From Exiguobacterium sp. Leaf196 (GTDB lineage: Bacteria; Bacillota; Bacilli; Exiguobacteriales; Exiguobacteriaceae): a stretch of DNA of 64,000 bases. Made by a program: the position numbers and the translations under genes. The stretch lies in the NCBI RefSeq assembly GCF_001423965.1, contig NZ_LMPV01000006.1:124001-188000 (forward strand), in the 5' to 3' direction. Shown here in pieces: positions 34,485 through 45,117 of this stretch. Position 1 is the first letter of the stretch. Each line of letters begins with the position of its first letter. The notes under the pieces are model-generated. The model ran no database searches, was not told the DNA's origin, and saw only the letters and a program-made list of their open reading frames with translations.

Positions 34485-36656
34485 TTACTTCCGTTTGACT
34501 TCTTCCATGATGAACGCTTCGATGACATCATCGACTTTGATATCATCATATTTTTCAATCTTAATTCCACACTCATAGCCAGTAGCGACTTCTTTGACAT
34601 CATCTTTGAAACGACGAAGTGTATCGAGTTTTCCTTCGTAGATGACGATACTGTCACGAACGACACGGACGCCTGCATCACGCGTCAACTTACCTTCTGT
34701 GACATATCCACCTGCGATCGTACCGACTTTCGATACTTTGATGACATCGCGGACTTCAGCTTGACCGATGATTTTTTCAACGAATTCAGGATCAAGAAGA
34801 CCTTTCATCGCTTGCTCGATTTCTTCGATTGCGTTATAGATGATCCGGTGAAGACGAATTTCGACTTTCTCCTGATCCGCCATTGATTTCGCGTTACCAT
34901 CCGGACGAACGTTGAATCCGATGATGATCGCATTCGCTGCCGAAGCAAGGATGACGTCACCTTCCGTGATGGCACCGACACCTGAGTGTACGATGTTAAT
35001 TTTAACACCTTCGACATCAATTTTCTTCAATGAACCGGCTAAGGCTTCAACTGAACCTTGTACGTCACCTTTGATGATGATGTTGAGGTCCTTGACTTCG
35101 CCTTCTTTAATACGATCGAAGAGATCTTCTAAGCTGACTTTCGCCGAATCACGACGTTGTGCTTCGATTTCACGCTGGTAACGCGCTTCACCGATTTGGC
35201 GGGCTTTTTTCTCATCTTCGAATGCGAAGAATTGATCGCCTGCTTTCGGTACGTCGTTCAAACCTGTGATTTCGATTGGCGTCGATGGTCCAACTTCTTT
35301 AACACGACGACCGATATCGTTGACCATTGCCCGGATACGACCGAACGTGTGACCGACAACGATTGGATCCCCAACACGAAGTGTCCCGTGTTGTACGAGA
35401 AGCGTCGCGACTGGACCGCGTCCTTTATCGAGTTTCGCCTCGATGACTGTTCCGCGACCGTTCATTTCTGGTGTTGATTTGTATTCTTGTACTTCTGAAA
35501 CGAGAAGAATCATTTCGAGCAATTCATCAATGCCGTCACCTTTAAGTGCTGAAACGGGTACGAAGATCGTATCGCCACCCCAGTCCTCTGCAACGAGTTC
35601 GAACTCTGTCAATTCTTGTTTGACACGGTCTGGGTTTGCGCCTTCTTTATCCATCTTGTTGACAGCAACGATGATTGGAACGCCAGCTGCTTTCGCGTGG
35701 CTGATCGCTTCTTCTGTCTGTGGCATGACACCGTCATCCGCTGCAACGACGATGATCGCGATATCCGTGACATCTGCTCCACGTGCACGCATCGTCGTGA
35801 ACGCCGCGTGACCTGGTGTATCGAGGAACGTGATTTTCTTGCCGTCGATCTCAACTTGGTAAGCACCGATGTGCTGTGTGATCCCGCCAGCTTCGCCTGC
35901 AGTAACCTTCGTGTTACGGATCGAATCGAGCAATGTCGTTTTACCGTGGTCAACGTGTCCCATGATCGTAACGACCGGTGGACGCTCAGACAATTCGTAC
36001 TGGTCGAGATTCAATTCGTACTGATCAAAGTCCGTCTCATCGACTTGGACTGTCTTCTCGACTTCAAAGCCGAACTCTGTCGCGAGAAGTTCCACTGTCT
36101 CGTCATCAAGATCTTGGTTGATGTTCGCCATGACACCGAGACCCATCAATTTCATGATCAGTTCATTCGGTTTTTTCGCCATTTTTTCAGCGAGTTCACC
36201 GACTGTCAAGTTGTCAGAGTATTGAACGACGTTTGCCATCGCCTCTTCTTGTGCACGGCGAGCAGCTTTACGTTGACTCGACTTCGAGTTCGGATCCGCT
36301 ACTTCAAGTTTACGCGGTTCTGCTTTCTTTTGGTTCGGACGACGTTTGCCGCCACGGTTGTTACGGTTGCCGAATTCTGGGCGTCCGCCTTTGCTATTAC
36401 GTGATTGGTTACCTGCTGGTTTGTTTGTACTTCCTGGTCGGTTCGGTTTATTATCTGATTTCACTTGTTTTGGAGCCTCCGTCTTTTGAGCCCGATATTT
36501 CTCGGGATTAAATACTTGATCGAGTTGCTGTACTGTCTGTTCATCTAATACTGCCATATGATTCTTGACTGGTTTCTCCAGCTTTTCAAGCTGGGTGATG
36601 ACCTGCTTACTTGTTACATTTTGTTCCTTGGCGAATTCGTATACACGTTTACCCAA
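34485..36656 (-). CDS. infB: Translation initiation factor IF-2
   Basis: GTPase that brings fMet-tRNA to the 30S subunit. The best start is TTG at 36654-36656, eight bases after GGAGG, giving [13 protein letters not shown] and 723 residues. A frame opening five codons earlier includes the binding site itself. The N-terminal region (60-135) is low-complexity and rich in N, K, R and G. The G domain has [20 protein letters not shown] and NKMD. Domains II-IV follow. It is between ylxQ and rbfA. The N-terminus is shorter than in enterics, as in Bacillus. Confidence 0.95.
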   Translation of the reverse strand: MGKRVYEFAKEQNVTSKQVITQLEKLEKPVKNHMAVLDEQTVQQLDQVFNPEKYRAQKTEAPKQVKSDNKPNRPGSTNKPAGNQSRNSKGGRPEFGNRNNRGGKRRPNQKKAEPRKLEVADPNSKSSQRKAARRAQEEAMANVVQYSDNLTVGELAEKMAKKPNELIMKLMGLGVMANINQDLDDETVELLATEFGFEVEKTVQVDETDFDQYELNLDQYELSERPPVVTIMGHVDHGKTTLLDSIRNTKVTAGEAGGITQHIGAYQVEIDGKKITFLDTPGHAAFTTMRARGADVTDIAIIVVAADDGVMPQTEEAISHAKAAGVPIIVAVNKMDKEGANPDRVKQELTEFELVAEDWGGDTIFVPVSALKGDGIDELLEMILLVSEVQEYKSTPEMNGRGTVIEAKLDKGRGPVATLLVQHGTLRVGDPIVVGHTFGRIRAMVNDIGRRVKEVGPSTPIEITGLNDVPKAGDQFFAFEDEKKARQIGEARYQREIEAQRRDSAKVSLEDLFDRIKEGEVKDLNIIIKGDVQGSVEALAGSLKKIDVEGVKINIVHSGVGAITEGDVILASAANAIIIGFNVRPDGNAKSMADQEKVEIRLHRIIYNAIEEIEQAMKGLLDPEFVEKIIGQAEVRDVIKVSKVGTIAGGYVTEGKLTRDAGVRVVRDSIVIYEGKLDTLRRFKDDVKEVATGYECGIKIEKYDDIKVDDVIEAFIMEEVKRK

Positions 36657-36671
36657 AGGATCCACCTCCAA

Positions 36672-36974
36672 TTAGTCGTTCGAGAGGAGTTCAGTTAGCT
36701 TTTTCGCAAATCCGGCTTCATTGACTGACACGACAACACGCGCATCCTTTCCTAATGCTTGACCGAGAATCGTACGGTCGGCGACTTCTAGGTAAGGAAC
36801 CTGATAACTCGTACATTTATCTGTGACTTTCTTACGCGTGGCAGCCCCCGCATCTGCTGCTAAAAGAACAAGCTTCGCTTGCCCTCCTCGTACTTCTTTC
36901 AGTACGAGTTCTTCTCCCGTCGTCACTTTTCTAGCTCGATTCGCGAGACCGAGAAGGGATTCCCATTTACTCAT
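36672..36974 (-). CDS. ylxQ: L7Ae-family K-turn RNA-binding protein YlxQ
   Basis: A small ribosomal-protein-like factor of 100 residues from the ATG at 36972-36974 (GGGAGG upstream). It has the L7Ae pattern: [43 protein letters not shown]. Homologues bind kink-turn RNA. Its start lies inside the ylxR coding end (8-base overlap), so expression is coupled. The cellular role is unknown. Confidence 0.9.
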   Translation of the reverse strand: MSKWESLLGLANRARKVTTGEELVLKEVRGGQAKLVLLAADAGAATRKKVTDKCTSYQVPYLEVADRTILGQALGKDARVVVSVNEAGFAKKLTELLSND

Positions 36975-37236
36975 TTGTACCTCCCGCGATTTCAAGCAAT
37001 TCATCGTATAAGGCATCTGTCGTCTTGACCTTTAAATGATGATCAAGCGTCCGTTTTTTCTTCGCCGTCGCAATGACTGCCGCATCTTTCGATAAATAGG
37101 CACCTCGCCCATTCATCTTACCATTTAAATCGATGACGACCTCTTGTTCAGGTGTCCGGACGACACGAATTAATTCTTTTTTCGGTTTCATTTCTTGTGT
37201 GATGACACACTTACGTAATGGTACCTTTTTTTGCAC
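36967..37236 (-). CDS. ylxR: YlxR-family RNA-binding protein (RNase P modulator type)
   Basis: An 89-residue basic protein with the family signature [21 protein letters not shown] and GRGAYLSKD. YlxR homologues have been reported to bind the RNase P RNA, and in B. subtilis the gene affects many transcripts. The start is GTG (37234-37236), with GAGGA supplied by the final codons of nusA. It is in the conserved nusA–ylxR–ylxQ–infB string. Confidence 0.9.
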   Translation of the reverse strand: MQKKVPLRKCVITQEMKPKKELIRVVRTPEQEVVIDLNGKMNGRGAYLSKDAAVIATAKKKRTLDHHLKVKTTDALYDELLEIAGGTNE

Positions 37237-37239
37237 GAA

Positions 37240-38349
37240 TTATTCCTCGCCTTCGACTTGGACCGCTTCTACTGCCGGCTCTTCCGTCGCGAAGACATCT
37301 TCGAGATCCATCGCTTCCGCTTCAGACTCGCTCTTGATGTCGATTTTCCATCCTGTCAATTTCGCTGCGAGACGTGCGTTTTGACCACGTTTCCCGATTG
37401 CAAGCGACAGTTGGAAATCTGGAACGACGACGATTGTCGCTTTCGCTGGTTCGTTGACATAGACCGCAACGACTTGAGCTGGGCTGAGTGCGTTCGCGAC
37501 ATATTCTTTCGGATCATCCGAGTAACGAACGATATCGATTTTTTCCCCGTTCAAATCATTGACGATGCGTTGAACACGCGCCCCTTTTTGTCCGACACAT
37601 GCACCGACTGGATCGATGTCGTCCGCTGCGACTGCGATTTTCGAACGGTCGCCCGCTTCACGCGCCACAGACTTGACTTCGACTTCGCCACTTGAAATCT
37701 CTGGTACTTCGATTTCAAAGAGACGTTTTAAGAGACCTGGATGTGTCCGTGATACGAGAATTGATGCTCCTGATCCTTTGACCATCGGATCAACCTTCGT
37801 GACGTACACCTTGATGCGATCACGAATCCCGAAACGCTCGTTCGGCATTTGCTCGTGTGTCGTCAAGACAGCTTCGATACCTTCTAGGTTGACGTACAAG
37901 TTGCGTGCATCTTGACGCTCGACGATACCCGTCATGATCTCGTCTTCACGATCCGCGAAGTGATTGTAAATGCGTTCGCGTTCTGCTTCACGCATTTTTT
38001 GTGTGACGATTTGTTTTGCTGTTTGTGCCGCAACGCGACCAAAATCGCCTGGCGTCACTTCGACTTTATGGAAATCGCCGAGTTCATATGTCGGATCGAT
38101 TTCGTGCGCCTCTTCAAGCGAGAGTTGTTCCTCTGGTTGCGTCAATCGTTCGACGACTTCCTTGAGCGCGAAGACACGAATGTCTCCTGTCTGCTGGTCG
38201 AATTCGACCTTTACAGCCTCCGACTCTTTTCCGAAGTTGCGTCGGTACGCTGAAATCAATGCCTGTTCGAGCGCATCGATGATGATGTTCTTGTCAATTT
38301 CCTTCTCTTTCGCGATTTGATTGATCGCCTCGAGTAACTGTGGTCCCAT
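37240..38349 (-). CDS. nusA: Transcription termination/antitermination factor NusA
   Basis: RNA polymerase-associated pausing and termination factor. The 369 residues comprise an N-terminal RNAP-binding domain (1-125), an S1 domain (about 135-200) and two KH domains (about 205-345; GACVGQKGARVQRIVNDL and AIGKRGQNARLAAKLTG). There are no C-terminal acidic repeats as in E. coli, which is normal for Firmicutes, but a short acidic tail ends the protein. A promoter and hairpin ahead of rimP control this operon and could be a target of NusA itself. Confidence 0.96.
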   Translation of the reverse strand: MGPQLLEAINQIAKEKEIDKNIIIDALEQALISAYRRNFGKESEAVKVEFDQQTGDIRVFALKEVVERLTQPEEQLSLEEAHEIDPTYELGDFHKVEVTPGDFGRVAAQTAKQIVTQKMREAERERIYNHFADREDEIMTGIVERQDARNLYVNLEGIEAVLTTHEQMPNERFGIRDRIKVYVTKVDPMVKGSGASILVSRTHPGLLKRLFEIEVPEISSGEVEVKSVAREAGDRSKIAVAADDIDPVGACVGQKGARVQRIVNDLNGEKIDIVRYSDDPKEYVANALSPAQVVAVYVNEPAKATIVVVPDFQLSLAIGKRGQNARLAAKLTGWKIDIKSESEAEAMDLEDVFATEEPAVEAVQVEGEE

Positions 38350-38366
38350 CGTTCTCTTCCTTTCCG

Positions 38367-38834
38367 TCAGAACATTACCGCAAGTCGCGCAAGTGAAATC
38401 TTGTCGACCGGTATCTCAATTTTCAATTTTCTTGTTTTGACACGCACTTCGATTTCAAGCATCTCAGGTGTGTACGCGAGCAACGTTCCTTCGAATTCAA
38501 CCGCATTCTTTACTGGATCGTGCGTTTTGATGTACACATGTTTCCCAATCGCCTTTTCGAAGTCCTCGTCTTTCTTCAGTGGACGTTCCGCTCCTGGACT
38601 AGCGACGTCGAGGTAATACGGCTCGTCGATCGGATCATTGTCATTCAATGCTTCCGATAACTGTTCATTGATTTTGACGCAGTCTTCAAGATCTACGCCA
38701 CCCTCTTTGTCGATGGAGACACGTAGGAACCAATCCGCCCCTTCTTTGACGAATTCAACGTCGACTAGCTCCATCCCCTCTCGTTCGACGATTGGTTTTG
38801 CGAGCGCTTCGACCTTTTCCGTTACGTTCGTCAT
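38367..38834 (-). CDS. rimP: Ribosome maturation factor RimP
   Basis: 30S assembly factor, 155 residues. I chose the ATG at 38832-38834 because GGAGG lies six bases before it; an ATG two codons earlier directly abuts GGAGG. The N-terminal domain contains ELVDVEFVKEGADWFLRVSID. The C-terminal SH3-like domain follows YYLDVASPGAERPLKKDEDF. It heads the rimP–nusA–ylxR–ylxQ–infB–rbfA operon. Confidence 0.95.
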   Translation of the reverse strand: MTNVTEKVEALAKPIVEREGMELVDVEFVKEGADWFLRVSIDKEGGVDLEDCVKINEQLSEALNDNDPIDEPYYLDVASPGAERPLKKDEDFEKAIGKHVYIKTHDPVKNAVEFEGTLLAYTPEMLEIEVRVKTRKLKIEIPVDKISLARLAVMF

Positions 38835-38863
38835 CTTCATCCTCCTTCAAAAAACAAACAAGA

Positions 38864-38887
38864 AAGGAGCAGGTCCCCCTACTCCTT
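38864..38887 (-). terminator. Terminator-like hairpin in the rimP–nusA–infB leader
   Basis: On the minus strand AAGGAG.AGG pairs with CCT.CTCCTT (one mismatch) around a 4-base loop, followed by TTTCTTGTTTGTTTTTT. It is downstream of the operon promoter at 38921-38949, so it is a leader hairpin as well as a backstop for polC transcripts. Confidence 0.7.
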
Positions 38888-38920
38888 CCAAGTCGTAGTA
38901 TAAAAAACATTTCCTCACTC

Positions 38921-38949
38921 AATATAGCATAGGAAAGCGCTCAAAGCAA
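38921..38949 (-). promoter_or_regulatory. Sigma-A promoter of the rimP–nusA–infB operon
   Basis: TTGCTT (38944-38949) and TATATT (38921-38926) on the minus strand are 17 bp apart. They lie in the gap between polC and rimP, about 90 bp before the rimP start. Confidence 0.72.
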
Positions 38950-38963
38950 GTGTTCCTAAGGGC

Positions 38964-41900
38964 TTACAAGTCGAACAAGGAGAGCTGATTCTCGTCTGGT
39001 AACCCTTCGAGACAGCCTAGGTTATCGAGCGTCTCGATGATGGATTTCGATAACTTGGCGCGTTTTTGGAGATCTTCCTTTGAGAGGAATTCGCCGCCTT
39101 TACGTGCTTCGACGATTTGCTTCGCAGCATTCGTCCCTAGACCTGTCACGGCGTTAAAAGGTGGTAACAACGTATCCCCGTCAATGAGGAATTCCGTTGC
39201 ACTTGAGCGATAGAGATCGACCTTTTGGAACGTAAAGCCGCGTTCAATCATCTCGAGCGCGATTTCAAGAACCGTGTACAACCCTTTGTCCTTCGCCGTT
39301 GCCTCGAATCCTTTATCCTTGATGTCTTGCAAAACTTTCCGAACAGCAGCAGAGCCCTTATTCATCGCACCGATGTCAAAGTCACCCGCACGTACCGTAA
39401 AGTACGAAGCATAGTAATACATCGGATGATGGACTTTATAATAAGCAATCCGGACAGCCATCAAGACGTAAGCGGCAGCGTGGGCTTTCGGGAACATGTA
39501 CTTGATTTTCTTGCAGGAATCGATATACCAGAGCGGCACATCGTTCTCGATCATCGCCTCTTCCATGTCAATCGAGAGTCCTTTCCCTTTACGGACTGAC
39601 TCCATGATTTTAAAGGCAAGTGACGGTTCAAGACCGGCGTAGATCAAGTAGACCATGATGTCATCTCGACAACCGATGACATCTTTTAGTTCACACGTTC
39701 CGTTGTAGATCAATTCGCTGGCGTTTCCAAGCCAGACATCCGTTCCGTGCGAGAGTCCTGAAATCTGAACGAGCTCCGAGAACGTCGTCGGTTTCGTCTC
39801 CTCTAACATTTGGCGAACGAACTTCGTCCCAAACTCCGGAATACCGAGCGTTCCGGTTTTTGAATCAATCTGTTCCGGCGTCACACCGATCGATTCCGTC
39901 GAACTGAAGATTTTCATGACTTCCGGGTCATCGACCGGAATCGTCTTCGGATCACGTCCCGATAAATCCTGTAGCATCCGGATCATCGTCGGATCATCGT
40001 GACCGAGAATATCGAGTTTGAGTAAGTTATCGTGAATCGAATGGAAGTCGAAGTGTGTCGTCTTCCATTCAGAACCCATATCGTCTGCCGGATACTGAAT
40101 CGGACTGATATCATAGATATCCATGTAGTCCGGTACGACGATGATCCCTCCCGGGTGTTGACCAGTCGTCCGTTTGACGCCAGTGACACCACTGACAAGA
40201 CGATCGACTTCCGCATTCCGATACGTCAGCTCATTCTCCGACTGATACCCTTTGACATAGCCATACGCCGTCTTCTCAGCGATCGTACCGATCGTTCCGG
40301 CACGGTAGACGTAATCGTCACCGAACAAGACTTTCGTATAGGCGTGTGCTTGCGGTTGGTATTCTCCACTGAAGTTCAAATCGATATCCGGTACTTTATC
40401 CCCTTTAAATCCAAGGAACGTCTCGAACGGAATATCATGACCATCCTTAAACAACGGGATATCACATTTCGAACAGGACTTATCCGGCAAATCGAATCCA
40501 GAACCAACGGAACCGTCATCAAAGAACTCCGATTCCTTACAATTCGGACAGACATAATGCGGTGGTAATGGATTGACTTCCGTAATCTCGGTCATCGTCG
40601 CAACGAGACTTGATCCGACCGATCCCCGTGAACCGACCAAATAGCCGTCGTCGAGTGATTTTTTTACGAGTTTATGGGAAATCAAATAGATGACAGCGAA
40701 TCCGTGACCGATAATCGACTTCAACTCTTTTTCGAGTCGGGCTTCGACGATCTCCGGTAACGTCTCGCCGTAAATCCGGTGCGCCATATCGTACGACAGA
40801 TTCCGAACTTCTTCGTCTGCCCCTTCGATCTTCGGTGTATAAAGATCTTTTGGAATGATATCGATGTTCTCGAACTGTTCCGCGACGGCTTGACTGTTCG
40901 TGATGACGAGACGTTCCGACACATCTGGTCCGAGGAACTTAAAGTCGTCCATCATTTCCTTCGTCGTCCGGAAATGCGCCGGTGGCAATTGTTTTCGCAT
41001 GTTCAGCATGTTCGCTCCACCTTGCGTCCGGATCAAAATTTCTCGATACGTGGCGTCATGTTGATCGAGATAATGTACGTTACCAGTCGCGACTGGTAAG
41101 ATGTCATGTTCTTCCGCGACACGGATGATCTTTTTGATCAGTTCGCGCAGTTCAAGTTCATTCTGAACAATTTCCCGTTCGATCAAATGACCATACATCG
41201 CTGGTGGTTGAATCTCGATGAAATCATAGAACTGCATCACTTTTGCTAAATCTTCGTCCGACTTATTCAAGGCGGCATCAAATACCTCGCCGTTATCACA
41301 AGCTGACCCGATGATCAATCCATCCCGATGTGCGATGAGTTGCGAGCGTGGTGTCCGCACGACACGGTGCACGTGTTTTGTGTGAGCAATCGAAATCAAT
41401 TGGTACAGATTCTTCAAGCCCGTCCGGTTCTTCGCATAGACCGTCGCGTGGTATGGTCGTGCCCGCGAGATATCTTTTCCCATCTCTCGGTTGAGTGAGG
41501 CATGTGTCTTCATGTTGAACATCTCATCTGCCATTTGAAGCAACTTGACCATCAAATATCCTGTCGCTTCCGCATCATAAATGGCGCGGTGATGCTGCGT
41601 CAATTCGATGTCAAATCGTTTCGCGAGTGTGTTCAACCGGTGGTTTTTAAGTGTCGGCATCAGGACACGGGCTAACTCAAGCGTATCAATGACCGGTAAG
41701 ACTGATTCATCGTGACCACCAGACCGGAGTGTCGCATTCAAGAATCCAATATCAAACGAGGCATTGTGGGCAACGAGAATCGAGTCGCCGACCCAGTCCA
41801 TGAATTCCTTGACGACTTGTTCCGGGTCTGGTTTTCCCCGGACCATATCATCGGTAATCCCTGTCAAGTCAATCGTCGTCGCCGACAATAGATGCTTCGG

Positions 41901-43259
41901 ATCCGCGAATGCTTCGAATTTATCGATGATATCACCATCGTGGATTTTAACAGCTGCAAGTTCGATGATCTTGTTGTACATCGCCGATAAACCAGTTGTC
42001 TCGACGTCAAAGACGACGAATGTCGCGTCATCCAAATTGCGCTCCACCGGATGGTAGGCGACTTGCACCCCGTCATTGACGACGTTTGCTTCAATTCCGT
42101 ACAGTACCTTGATATCGTTTTTCTTTCCGGCATAGTAGGCATCCGGAAAACTTTGTGCACCGGCGTGATCCGTAATCGCGACAGCAGGGTGACCCCATTT
42201 TGCGGCACGCTCGACGTATTTTGTCACGTTCATGACGGCGTCCATCTGGCTCATTTGAGAATGCGCATGTAACTCGACACGTTTCTCGCCTGCCCAAGGG
42301 TCAGCAGGGGCTTCCATCTTCACTTCTGACAGTTGGGCAATCATCATACAGAGATCGCGCAGGAACGTATCGAACTCGACACGACCTGCTGCTTGAATCC
42401 ACATGCCTTTTTTGATGGCTGAGAGGATTTTGACGTCTGTTTCGTCACGCGCAAACATTTTGACGACGAGCGAGTCCGTATAATCTGTCATCTTGAACGT
42501 AAAAATTGTCTTCCCACTTCGTAGTTCACGACTCTCAGCTGAGAAAACAAGACCACGGATCGCAATCCGTCGTTCCTCATCTTGAATCGTCTTGATCGGA
42601 ACGATCTCATCTTGAATTGGTTTCCCGATCCGGATTTCGACAGGGCCATCATCGTCATCTCGCGATTGTTCCCGTTTGAATTGCAACTCGAGCATCCGTT
42701 TTGCTTCTTCCATGTCTTCCTGTTTCACCTGATTTCGCAACGCTTCTTGTTTCGATTCGTTGATCTGAACAATCGGTTCACAGTTGAATTTTGGGAATCC
42801 GTAAGCACTATAGAGTAATTGTAATTCCCCACATAAGCTACTCTTTAAGAAACCTGCTTCCGGTTCACTTCGGACCGGAATGAATAGTTTCTGTTCTTTA
42901 AACTCCGGTAAGACACGCCCGAGTTGTGTCCGCATTGCCGATGAGACATCTGCGAGATCCTGCACGACATATGGCCAGTAATCATGATACATCCGTTCAT
43001 CTGGACGGCTATCTGCGTGTAATATGATTTTGACTTCGGCAAATTGCTGATACCGACTTGTCAAACGACTCGTAAAGAGTTGATAGACGTTTTGGGGTAA
43101 AACATGTGGCAAGCGAATTTCAAATGTCCAGGTTGCCTTTGCTTTATTGACGCGAAGCTTCTCGAGAACTGCTTCGTGAAAGTATTCTTCAATGATACCG
43201 TTCGGTAATTCCAAGTCACTGAGCAACAGTGACATGCGTTGTTGTGTATCCACTCGCAA
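38964..43259 (-). CDS. polC: DNA polymerase III alpha subunit PolC (Gram-positive type)
   Basis: The main replicative polymerase of low-GC Gram-positives, with built-in proofreading. The 1431 residues contain an N-terminal domain and an OB fold (about 230-310). A PHP domain ([22 protein letters not shown]) is split by a DnaQ-type exonuclease ([22 protein letters not shown], about 415-585). The zinc-finger [14 protein letters not shown] region, palm and fingers with PDIDLNFSG follow. The start is uncertain: TTG at 43257-43259 fits alignment with Bacillus PolC but lacks a ribosome binding site, while a strong GAGGAGGAGGAG sits further upstream. The next ATG is eight codons in. Confidence 0.95.
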   Translation of the reverse strand: MRVDTQQRMSLLLSDLELPNGIIEEYFHEAVLEKLRVNKAKATWTFEIRLPHVLPQNVYQLFTSRLTSRYQQFAEVKIILHADSRPDERMYHDYWPYVVQDLADVSSAMRTQLGRVLPEFKEQKLFIPVRSEPEAGFLKSSLCGELQLLYSAYGFPKFNCEPIVQINESKQEALRNQVKQEDMEEAKRMLELQFKREQSRDDDDGPVEIRIGKPIQDEIVPIKTIQDEERRIAIRGLVFSAESRELRSGKTIFTFKMTDYTDSLVVKMFARDETDVKILSAIKKGMWIQAAGRVEFDTFLRDLCMMIAQLSEVKMEAPADPWAGEKRVELHAHSQMSQMDAVMNVTKYVERAAKWGHPAVAITDHAGAQSFPDAYYAGKKNDIKVLYGIEANVVNDGVQVAYHPVERNLDDATFVVFDVETTGLSAMYNKIIELAAVKIHDGDIIDKFEAFADPKHLLSATTIDLTGITDDMVRGKPDPEQVVKEFMDWVGDSILVAHNASFDIGFLNATLRSGGHDESVLPVIDTLELARVLMPTLKNHRLNTLAKRFDIELTQHHRAIYDAEATGYLMVKLLQMADEMFNMKTHASLNREMGKDISRARPYHATVYAKNRTGLKNLYQLISIAHTKHVHRVVRTPRSQLIAHRDGLIIGSACDNGEVFDAALNKSDEDLAKVMQFYDFIEIQPPAMYGHLIEREIVQNELELRELIKKIIRVAEEHDILPVATGNVHYLDQHDATYREILIRTQGGANMLNMRKQLPPAHFRTTKEMMDDFKFLGPDVSERLVITNSQAVAEQFENIDIIPKDLYTPKIEGADEEVRNLSYDMAHRIYGETLPEIVEARLEKELKSIIGHGFAVIYLISHKLVKKSLDDGYLVGSRGSVGSSLVATMTEITEVNPLPPHYVCPNCKESEFFDDGSVGSGFDLPDKSCSKCDIPLFKDGHDIPFETFLGFKGDKVPDIDLNFSGEYQPQAHAYTKVLFGDDYVYRAGTIGTIAEKTAYGYVKGYQSENELTYRNAEVDRLVSGVTGVKRTTGQHPGGIIVVPDYMDIYDISPIQYPADDMGSEWKTTHFDFHSIHDNLLKLDILGHDDPTMIRMLQDLSGRDPKTIPVDDPEVMKIFSSTESIGVTPEQIDSKTGTLGIPEFGTKFVRQMLEETKPTTFSELVQISGLSHGTDVWLGNASELIYNGTCELKDVIGCRDDIMVYLIYAGLEPSLAFKIMESVRKGKGLSIDMEEAMIENDVPLWYIDSCKKIKYMFPKAHAAAYVLMAVRIAYYKVHHPMYYYASYFTVRAGDFDIGAMNKGSAAVRKVLQDIKDKGFEATAKDKGLYTVLEIALEMIERGFTFQKVDLYRSSATEFLIDGDTLLPPFNAVTGLGTNAAKQIVEARKGGEFLSKEDLQKRAKLSKSIIETLDNLGCLEGLPDENQLSLFDL

Positions 43260-43350
43260 TTGTGCTGTCTGATCGCTTCACACCGTGACAGCAACTCCTC
43301 CTCCTCTTGCGGATTGCCCAAGGGGCGAATGGGTGTGAGACAAGAAAACA

Positions 43351-43370
43351 GTCACTTTATGAAAAGTGAC
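43351..43370 (-). terminator. Terminator after proS
   Basis: GTCACTTT pairs with AAAGTGAC around a 4-base loop, followed by TGTTTTCTTG on the minus strand. Confidence 0.72.
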
Positions 43371-43382
43371 CGTCTCCATTCT

Positions 43383-45083
43383 TTATTCTAAACCTTCATA
43401 GAGTGAACGAACAGCCTCAACGACTTGTTCCTGTCCAACTTCTTCTGCATCGCCACCACGACGGGCTTTTAATTCGACGATTCCTTCTGTCGCTTTTTTC
43501 CCGACGTTCAAGCGAACCGGTAGACCGATCAAATCAGCATCGGCGAACTTGACACCTGCTCGTTCTTTCCGGTCGTCAAGCAAGACGCTGAATCCTGCAG
43601 CCGTCAACTCACGGTATAGTGTCTCTCCGAGTTCGAGTTGTTCTGCATTTTTACCGTTGACGACGATTAAATGAACATCGTATGGCGCGATTGCTTTTGG
43701 CCAAATGATTCCACGCTCATCATAATGTTGTTCAACGACTGCCGACAATGTCCGCGAGACACCAATGCCGTAACAACCCATGATGAGAGGTTGTGCTTTA
43801 CCGCCCTCGTCGAGGAACGTCGCTCCCATTCCTTCTGAGTAACGTGTTCCGAGTTTGAAGACTTGACCGACTTCAATCCCGCGAGCGAACTTGACTTGAC
43901 CGTTACCGTCTGGTGACGCGTCACCTTCTTCTGCGAAGCGCAAGTCTGTATATTCTGCTTCGAAATCACGGCTTGGGTCGACATGGATATAATGCGTTTC
44001 CGCTTTATTTGCACCACAGACAGCGTTCGTCAAGGCACGAATCGCGTAGTCCGCGACGACCTTCATATCTGCCCCGATTGGTCCAAGTGTTCCAGGCGTT
44101 GAGTGAAGCGCTGCTTCAATCTCTTCGTCGCTCGCCATCGTGATGTCGAGTGCACCGAGATAGTTTTTCAACTTGATATCGTTGACTTCGTGATCGCCCC
44201 GGACGAGTGCCATGACAAGCCCTTGCTCCGTCTTGAAGATGACGGTCTTGATTGATTCGTTTGCTGGTAAATTCAAATGTGCGCTGACCGCTTCGATCGT
44301 CTTCGCATCTGCCGTATGCACTTCTTCAAGTGCTTCTGGTGCTTTGTCTTGCTTCGGATAGGCGTCGATCGACTCTGCCATCTCTAAGTTTGCCGCATAG
44401 TCCGACTGATCCGAATAGACGATCGTATCTTCACCGATTGCTGCTAACGCATGGAACTCATGTGTTCCACTACCACCTATCGCACCTGAGTCAGCGACGA
44501 CTGGACGGAACTCAAGACCGACACGTGTGAAGATCCGCGAGTACGTATCAAACATGTTTTGATACTCTTCGTCTAAGCTCTCTTGTGAAGAATGGAACGA
44601 ATAAGCGTCCTTCATGATGAACTCACGACCACGTAATAAACCGAAACGTGGACGACGTTCGTCACGGTACTTCATTTGAATCTGGAAGAGATTGACCGGT
44701 AACTTTTTGTACGAGTTCAATTCATCACGAACGATCGAAGTGATCAGTTCCTCGTGTGTCGCTCCGAGCGCGAACCGGCGATCATGACGATCCGTCAAGC
44801 GCATTAATTCAGGTCCATAGATATCCCAGCGTCCTGTTTCTTCCCATAGTTCAGCTGGTTGAATCGCTGGCATGAGCAATTCTTGCGCACCCGCCGCTTC
44901 TAATTCCTCGCGGATGATCGTCTCGATGTTTGCGAGTACTCGTTTTGCGAGTGGTAGATACGAATAGATCCCAGCGGCATTTTGACGCATGAATCCTGCA
45001 CGAAGCAAGAGTTGGTGACTGATGGCTTCTGCATCAGATGGTACTTCACGCAACGTTGGCATGAATAGTTTTGATTGTTTCAT
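43383..45083 (-). CDS. proS: Prolyl-tRNA synthetase (bacterial type with editing domain)
   Basis: Charges tRNA-Pro. The 566 residues show class II motifs: motif 1 region [17 protein letters not shown], motif 2 [32 protein letters not shown] and motif 3 [13 protein letters not shown]. An inserted YbaK-like editing domain (about 225-385) separates motifs 2 and 3, as in bacterial-type ProRS. An anticodon-binding domain ends the protein. It lies 34 bases after rseP, too close for a T-box leader. Confidence 0.97.
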   Translation of the reverse strand: MKQSKLFMPTLREVPSDAEAISHQLLLRAGFMRQNAAGIYSYLPLAKRVLANIETIIREELEAAGAQELLMPAIQPAELWEETGRWDIYGPELMRLTDRHDRRFALGATHEELITSIVRDELNSYKKLPVNLFQIQMKYRDERRPRFGLLRGREFIMKDAYSFHSSQESLDEEYQNMFDTYSRIFTRVGLEFRPVVADSGAIGGSGTHEFHALAAIGEDTIVYSDQSDYAANLEMAESIDAYPKQDKAPEALEEVHTADAKTIEAVSAHLNLPANESIKTVIFKTEQGLVMALVRGDHEVNDIKLKNYLGALDITMASDEEIEAALHSTPGTLGPIGADMKVVADYAIRALTNAVCGANKAETHYIHVDPSRDFEAEYTDLRFAEEGDASPDGNGQVKFARGIEVGQVFKLGTRYSEGMGATFLDEGGKAQPLIMGCYGIGVSRTLSAVVEQHYDERGIIWPKAIAPYDVHLIVVNGKNAEQLELGETLYRELTAAGFSVLLDDRKERAGVKFADADLIGLPVRLNVGKKATEGIVELKARRGGDAEEVGQEQVVEAVRSLYEGLE

Positions 45084-45117
45084 AATGAGTCACGAACTCC
45101 TTTGACTGAGTGATTAA

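Noticed and set aside
43061..43321. An 86-codon minus-strand frame that uses the purine-rich binding site before polC
   Set aside because: Most of it is polC read in another frame, with low-complexity, Cys/His-scattered composition. It is kept only as part of the polC start problem.
45084..45117. Possible T-box leader for proS
   Set aside because: Only 34 bases separate rseP and proS, far too short for a T-box.
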